Of a stretch of DNA of 42,562 nucleotides, positions 38,330 through 42,562 are shown one piece after another; within the stretch, counting starts at the first letter, position 1, and each line of letters opens with the position of its first letter. A model generated the notes under the pieces. That model made no database searches and was not told the DNA's origin. It was given only the letters and a program-made list of their open reading frames with translations. The DNA comes from Chrysophaeum taylorii (lineage: Eukaryota > Sar > Pelagophyceae > Pelagomonadales > Pelagomonadaceae): NCBI GenBank assembly GCA_029834535.1, contig JAQMWT010000422.1, positions 1-42,562 of the forward strand. The letters are read 5' to 3'. The position numbers were made by a program, and so were the translations under genes.

Positions 38330-38800
38330 TTATTGGAAGATCAAATAAACTTCATTGATCGGATCCCAGTCTTCGTCTTTCTCGATCAACTGTTCGATAG
38401 GGTTGCGCGACAGACAATCCGGGATGCGCATGCCAGGGGAATTTCCAGGCTTGTATCCGAGCTCCCGGTCGAACGCAGCAAGCCGCATAGGCCATCGCGC
38501 TAATTGTCCAGACGTATGGTTTGAATCCCGAAGAAATGTCAAATTACGATGATCCGGCTCTAGTTTCGTCTGATGTCCTTCGATGTAAAATCGGAAATTC
38601 TCAAGAACGGAGAGTACTGCGAGGAGTTCCAAGCGCCGAGGATCATACTTCCTCATCGACTTAGGCACGGTTCGACTCCAGTACTCAATAACTCTCTCTT
38701 CTATTCTTTCTCTTCCATCGTCGTCAACGACTGGTACTTTTTGAAATAGGTAAGCACCCAACCCATGCGCGGAAGCATCAGTTCGAATGTAGAAAGGCAA
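38330..38800 (-). CDS. gypsy RNase H
   Basis: The reading is in phase with the RT ORF before it and the integrase ORF after it. It shows YIRTDASAHGLGAYLFQ (Asp), DPRRLELLAVLSVLENFRFY (Glu) and LEPDHRNLTFL, and ends with the tether CLSRNP. It degrades the RNA strand of the RNA-DNA hybrid during cDNA synthesis. A TAA at 38330-38332 separates it from integrase. Confidence 0.9.
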   Translation of the reverse strand: MPFYIRTDASAHGLGAYLFQKVPVVDDDGRERIEERVIEYWSRTVPKSMRKYDPRRLELLAVLSVLENFRFYIEGHQTKLEPDHRNLTFLRDSNHTSGQLARWPMRLAAFDRELGYKPGNSPGMRIPDCLSRNPIEQLIEKDEDWDPINEVYLIFQ

Positions 38801-38869
38801 CGAGTAGTCAGGATGGTAGACACCCCTCGAAGTGGCAATAGCCTCGATGATGGCATCCCAAGCTTCCTG

Positions 38870-39421
38870 TCACTCTTTCGTCCATTCGAATTTTACGTCC
38901 GGCAACGTCAGTTGTCTTAATGGCTCTGCAACCTTCGCAAAATTCCTTACATAACGCCGGCAAAAACTCCCCATTCCAAGGAAAGACCGCATTTGCTTCT
39001 TAGGGTCAGCATCCGACAAAGTGCCAGGAATTGGCATGTGTCTGATGGCATATAAAGACCTCGGTGATGGAAGCAGTCCGTTCGGGGTGGACAAATTACC
39101 CAAAAACTAAATGACTCCTTGCATGAAGTGGAACTTCTTGATCTTGGCGCTGTATCCTTTCAAGGCGAGATGGGGAATAACTTGCACAAGGCACTGCAAG
39201 TGATTCTTTGTATCCGCGTAACCGGCGAGAATATCGTCGATGTATGCCACGAGATCGCGATATAGCCATTTCGACAAGTCAGTGTTTAACTGCTTACAAA
39301 ACAAACTTCCGGCTGGTTTGACTCCCAAAGGTAGACGCATGTAGCTGTACGCACCCAGAGGACTAGTGAAGGTTACCACATCTTGTGCATCTAGCGACAA
39401 TCGTAATTGTGATAGCCCCAA
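38870..39421 (-). CDS. gypsy reverse transcriptase, palm and thumb
   Basis: Two ORFs in the same frame (39421-39107 and 39103-38870) are separated by one TAG at 39107-39109. The first holds the fingers/palm part with FTSPLGAYSYMRLPLGVKPA and the catalytic AYIDDILAGY. The second holds the connection with MRSFLGMGSFCRRYVRNFAK and ends before RNase H at a TGA. RT copies the element RNA into DNA. Confidence 0.92.
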
Positions 39422-40236
39422 CGAATATCCAAGCTGGAACGACCTAACTTGTCGATGAGAGACATCAACGCGTCCGCCATACTCACACTCGGCCAGCTAT
39501 CATCCTTGAGCAATGCATCGAGGCGCCGCAGGTCGACAGCTGCCCTGTAAGCATTGGAAGTGCCAGGCTCAGCACCTTTCTTAGGCAACATCAAAATAGG
39601 GAAACCCCATGGAGAATTCGCGGGACGAATAACTCCGTCTCGGGTCCATTCTTCAATCTGCATCCGCAAGCATTCGATCTTTTCCTTCGACAACCGATAT
39701 GGCGAGAGTTTGATGGGAGTCGGGTTCTCTTCTTTGAACCGGAGCGTCACTTCAGGCGAAACAACAGGTCTCATCACATCATCGAAAAATGCCCACGAAT
39801 GCGAGATTAGATGTTTCATTGTCAGCTTCTCGTCATCATCTAAAGCAGGATGCTCTGTAATACCCAATTCAGCCATCACCTCTTCGACCTGCGCGACGGT
39901 CGGAGGGATGACCGGCATGCTCTCCTGATCCGCCAAATGAGGAGGCATCACCGGCAAAGGCTGACCATGCTCGTCGCGAGGCTCGTCCGCCCACGGAACA
40001 TCGTACTTATTGAAATACGCCGGTCGCTCCTTCGCGGTGCCTTCTTCTTCGGCGGTTGCGGAGGGTTGGTTGTTAGTTGGGTTGCTCTGCATAGTCGCAG
40101 TGGCGACGGTGCCCCCTGCAAAAGATTGAGCCGTCCCAGCCGATGTAACCAAAGATGGTGGCGGGGTGGTCGCGGCAGCAGCGGATGGTGCAGGACTCGC
40201 AGGAGAGTAGGGTTCATCGGGCGAAATCCATGACAC
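39391..40236 (-). CDS. gypsy Pol N terminus: linker and start of RT
   Basis: The first 90 codons are a Ser/Pro/Ala-rich linker. The following part contains SPYRLSKEKIECLRMQIEEW, SPWGFPILMLPKKGA, YRAAVDLRRLDALLKDDSWP and the first catalytic Asp in LDIRWGYH. There the frame passes to the next ORF near 39400 by a small indel. The ORF is in phase with the upstream Gag-DNMT frame, with a TGA and a TAA between (40240-40365). No protease motif is visible. Confidence 0.9.
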   Translation of the reverse strand: MSWISPDEPYSPASPAPSAAAATTPPPSLVTSAGTAQSFAGGTVATATMQSNPTNNQPSATAEEEGTAKERPAYFNKYDVPWADEPRDEHGQPLPVMPPHLADQESMPVIPPTVAQVEEVMAELGITEHPALDDDEKLTMKHLISHSWAFFDDVMRPVVSPEVTLRFKEENPTPIKLSPYRLSKEKIECLRMQIEEWTRDGVIRPANSPWGFPILMLPKKGAEPGTSNAYRAAVDLRRLDALLKDDSWPSVSMADALMSLIDKLGRSSLDIRWGYHNYDCR

Positions 40237-40362
40237 ACTTCGAGTGGCAGGGTCGAGCGTTGGAATGCGCGACTCGACAGCCGAGGGTGAAAATGGTGAT
40301 CGGGTTGTGCTATCGTTGTCGTCGCAATATTCCGCAACTTACCCAAATTTCGAAGTGAAGGA

Positions 40363-40599
40363 TCAAACGAATTGTGCACTGCTAGCGCGATCCGCGTCAT
40401 ATTCGCGGGTGGCACCATACCATTGCCACGTAGCTGGAATGGTCATAATTTCCTGGTGCATCTGCGACGTAAGTGGGCGGGTGTGCAAGAAATGATTTCC
40501 CATTTGTAGTTTGTTGCGCGTCACTGTGAAGGCAGGGCCGATAGCCGGGCGCGTAGATGAGAAACTGTTCACTATAATGAGCGGGTGACCACCCGCAAA
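40363..40599 (-). CDS. gypsy DNMT, end of target domain and motif IX
   Basis: This continues the Gag-DNMT frame directly after its TGA at 40600-40602. It reads PAFTVTRNKLQMGN, a typical end of a target-recognition domain, and then RPLTSQMHQEIMTIPATW, which matches motif IX. In another frame the same DNA next encodes GNGMVPPANMTRIA (near 40391-40432), an excellent motif X. A small frameshift or deletion near 40432 therefore separates IX and X. Confidence 0.78.
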   Translation of the reverse strand, partial: FAGGHPLIIVNSFSSTRPAIGPAFTVTRNKLQMGNHFLHTRPLTSQMHQEIMTIPATWQWYGATREYDADRASSAQFV

Positions 40600-42417
40600 T
40601 CACAACGCTAGCCCAAAACGGTCCCGTAAATTCGGTGGTACACGCGACAATAACGGCAGTTCAATGCGAGCATTGCAAGCAAATAGGCGCGTGCGCGAGC
40701 ACAGTAGTTCTGGTGTAATACTATTAAAATCGACAATGCGCGGCACATCAAATTTGTGATGCACAAAAGGGATCACTGATGGTTGCTGCTCGAGCGTCCA
40801 TCGTCCAATTACATAAGGTGCATTGCGGAAATGCCGTAGGACCCAGGAAGTACTAGTAGCGCCCTTGCGTGCGTCCCTGTAGTGCAAATTGGCAGTCGAC
40901 CCATAGATACACGGCGGACTTGCGTGAAAATAAGAATGCTTCCAAAAATCTGAATGTAAATACGACAACACCAAGTCGTATGTACGACGATGAGATTCCC
41001 CGGACTCGTGCAAAACATAGGGGATCTTCGGAAAATTGAGCACAAAGGTGGCTCGGGCTTGGGGACAAGCATCCAAAGCCATGACAGTGCGAAATGAACT
41101 GCCATATAGTTCATTGCATCGCCGGATACCCAACGTTGATCCTCCAGCGCCAGCAAAATAGACGACGACAAAGGTGTAGGTGATGGGTATCCAAACCAAT
41201 GAGGCGTGCTTGGATAGCAGCTCCTTAGCAGTCGCTCCCATCTCCATTTCTGGTGTTTTTTTTTTTACTTCTTCATTTGGAGGTGGCTCGGGTGGAGGTC
41301 TGTCGCGCAAGACATCCTCCTCGACTTCATTCTCGTCAACAGCAGCCATGAGAGTCGCATGACAAACGTCCTCAGTGGCTTCTAGCTGCATGTTGACACA
41401 TCCTTCATGCGGCATGATCTCGCATTCCACCTTACGCTGCAACTGGACAAACCACGCGTTAGCCTCATCCTGGGTCTTGGTGATTTGCCCGGCGATAGGC
41501 GAAGACGTGATACGAGTCATACCAGCAATCCCCTTCTCGGTATTAAGTACCCCTTCTTCGTTGCGAGGACGCGCTGAACCGGGGTCCGTATGATGCTGCG
41601 GGGTAGGCTTCGGTCGACTTCGCGGTGGCCGATCATCGGTCAGTGCCGATACAGCGTCATCCTCTTCGGGCGTAACACGCGTGGCAACCGGAGAGGCTGG
41701 CCGTGCCTCTCGAGCATTCGTCCGCGTGGATTCCTCCACCATTCGTCGAAGTCGATCGTTGTCGATCCGCTGCCGCTCCACTTCTGAGCGTTGTTGCCGC
41801 GCGTCGCGGCGGGCGTGCTCCATCTCACGTATGACTTGCTCGATCTGCGACTGGTACATCTCGAATCGTTCGGCGATGGTCTGCAGAACCTCGGGGTCGA
41901 TACCCACGCGAAAATCTGTCGCTCTCGTATTCGCGGATGGTGGTCTAGGAGGTGCACTCTCCTCTGGTCCACGCATCGCTGTAGTAAAGCCGGGGTCCGC
42001 TCGAGATGACTCCGTAGCATTCATCGCACGTTCGTAGGGTCGTGCGTACGGGAACGTCGGCTCACCCGGTCTTGAGGTTGCGTCTGGTGCAACCGTAGCT
42101 CCCCCTTCGCCGGCGCGTGGATCCGGAAGGATGACCACGCTTGGGGGGCTGTCGAGGCTATCAGATGATCTTTCCTCTCTTCTGATGCCGCTTTTTCCTC
42201 GGCTTCCGGCCGTTGAAAGGGCGTGCTGAACGGTGTTCTTCCAATGGACGTAAGTGGAGATGCCATACTGAATCGTTGCAGACGCTCCTGTGCGTCGCGA
42301 GACCATTGCGGTCGTTCTGTCATTTGCCTTTCTGCCATGACCGCGCTTTGCCCGGATAATAGGATTAATCCGAACGCTCACAACTCGCTTGTTGCAATCT
42401 TTTTCGTCAAACGACAA
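40600..42417 (-). CDS. gypsy Gag fused to C5-cytosine DNA methyltransferase
   Basis: The ORF has 605 codons and starts at TTG. Another frame from ATG 42338 (MAERQMTERPQWSRDAQERL) is a better Gag start and shifts into this one near 42170. Residues about 175-235 form a charged coiled coil. The DNMT occupies about residue 420 to the end: motif I VYFAGAGGSTLGIRR (near 41120-41165), motif II ALDACPQARATFVLNFP, motif IV ASPPCIYGSTAN with the catalytic Cys codon at 40909-40911, motif VI TLEQQP (usual LENVP; Glu codon 40789-40791) and motif VIII SRTRLF. Target domain, motif IX and motif X follow after the TGA. The enzyme class transfers a methyl group from S-adenosylmethionine to C5 of cytosine. All key catalytic residues I can place are present apart from Asn-Val of ENV. 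Confidence 0.88.
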   Translation of the reverse strand: MSFDEKDCNKRVVSVRINPIIRAKRGHGRKANDRTTAMVSRRTGASATIQYGISTYVHWKNTVQHALSTAGSRGKSGIRREERSSDSLDSPPSVVILPDPRAGEGGATVAPDATSRPGEPTFPYARPYERAMNATESSRADPGFTTAMRGPEESAPPRPPSANTRATDFRVGIDPEVLQTIAERFEMYQSQIEQVIREMEHARRDARQQRSEVERQRIDNDRLRRMVEESTRTNAREARPASPVATRVTPEEDDAVSALTDDRPPRSRPKPTPQHHTDPGSARPRNEEGVLNTEKGIAGMTRITSSPIAGQITKTQDEANAWFVQLQRKVECEIMPHEGCVNMQLEATEDVCHATLMAAVDENEVEEDVLRDRPPPEPPPNEEVKKKTPEMEMGATAKELLSKHASLVWIPITYTFVVVYFAGAGGSTLGIRRCNELYGSSFRTVMALDACPQARATFVLNFPKIPYVLHESGESHRRTYDLVLSYLHSDFWKHSYFHASPPCIYGSTANLHYRDARKGATSTSWVLRHFRNAPYVIGRWTLEQQPSVIPFVHHKFDVPRIVDFNSITPELLCSRTRLFACNARIELPLLSRVPPNLRDRFGLAL

Positions 42418-42562
42418 ATTGCCGGCAGCCGTCTGACTGCGCGCTGTACCGGTGCGCTGGACTTACGGTAGTTTTTGCCTTGCGTGTGAAGACTATGGAC
42501 GGCCTTCCCGTGCTGTCGCTCGCCGTCAGGGAGGTGGTCTGCCCTCGCGAGCTAGGTTAGGT
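42418..42562. other. 5' flank of the gypsy Gag, no feature recognised
   Basis: No LTR or primer-binding site is visible on the minus strand. The 5' LTR of the gypsy element, if it exists, lies beyond the window. Confidence 0.4.

Larger units (their letters stand above)
36312..42417 (-). mobile_element. Ty3/gypsy retrotransposon with Gag-DNMT
   Basis: On the minus strand the order is Gag with coiled coil, C5-cytosine DNA methyltransferase, reverse transcriptase, RNase H, integrase with zinc finger, and a C-terminal domain. RT before integrase is the Ty3/gypsy order. Gag, DNMT and the start of RT share one frame (40600, 40363 and 39391 ORFs are in phase). The rest of Pol, from 39421 to 36812, is a second single frame. 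Single in-frame stops at 40600, 39107, 38870, 38330 and 37655 and one frameshift near 39400 make this an inactive copy. I did not see a 5' LTR, a zinc knuckle or an aspartic protease. Confidence 0.88.

Overview
This is eukaryotic nuclear DNA, about half G+C, and it is made almost entirely of nested mobile elements. The evidence is short GT-AG introns (40-67 nt, some longer), LTR-retrotransposon polyproteins of both the Ty1/copia and Ty3/gypsy types, a Mutator-like (MULE) transposase, Helitron helicase remnants and a SINE-like family. I cannot name the species. A unicellular alga or another protist fits best, but that is inference. No rRNA, tRNA or CRISPR is seen.

Layout. (1) 1-8.5 kb: a Ty1/copia element (copia-1) in three overlapping frames: N-terminal domain plus a degenerate C5-cytosine methyltransferase (DNMT), then integrase, then RT-RNase H. 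A downstream ORF (5949-8321) is split by a SINE-like insertion. (2) 8.9-9.9 kb: a second SINE-like copy and a frameshifted gene fragment. (3) 10-13.7 kb: three Helitron helicase remnants, two of them forming a large palindrome. (4) 13.7-17.6 kb: repeats, a Q-rich ORF, a third SINE-like copy, a MITE and a 71-bp tandem array. (5) 17.8-22.0 kb, minus strand: a multi-exon MULE transposase gene broken by an 8-bp duplication. (6) 22.6-33.7 kb: a second copia element (copia-2) in the order Gag, protease, DNMT, integrase, RT, RNase H. It is interrupted by a SINE-like copy and a Helitron remnant, and LTR-like repeats flank it. (7) 33.7-34.7 kb: a fifth Helitron remnant. (8) 34.9-35.9 kb, minus strand: a possible host gene with a PCNA-binding-like motif and SUMO-interacting-like motifs. 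(9) 36.3-42.4 kb, minus strand: a Ty3/gypsy element with Gag fused to a DNMT, followed by RT, RNase H and integrase.

The main result is that all three retrotransposons, from two superfamilies, carry a C5-cytosine DNA methyltransferase domain inside the polyprotein. The domain sits at different places: after Gag in gypsy, and between protease and integrase in copia. The gypsy copy keeps the catalytic PPC cysteine and a motif VI glutamate. The copia-2 copy keeps ENV but has Arg in place of the catalytic Cys. The copia-1 copy is the most degenerate. DNMT-bearing retrotransposons are known, as I recall, from dinoflagellates and charophyte algae, so this is probably a related or further case of elements that could methylate their own DNA. 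Conserved [ST]-[LF]-N-Y motifs at the domain joints of copia-1 look like protease cleavage sites. A SINE-like family with (TTAG)n tails inserted with 8-11 bp target-site duplications. Removing two of its insertions on paper restores the reading frame of the interrupted host ORF.
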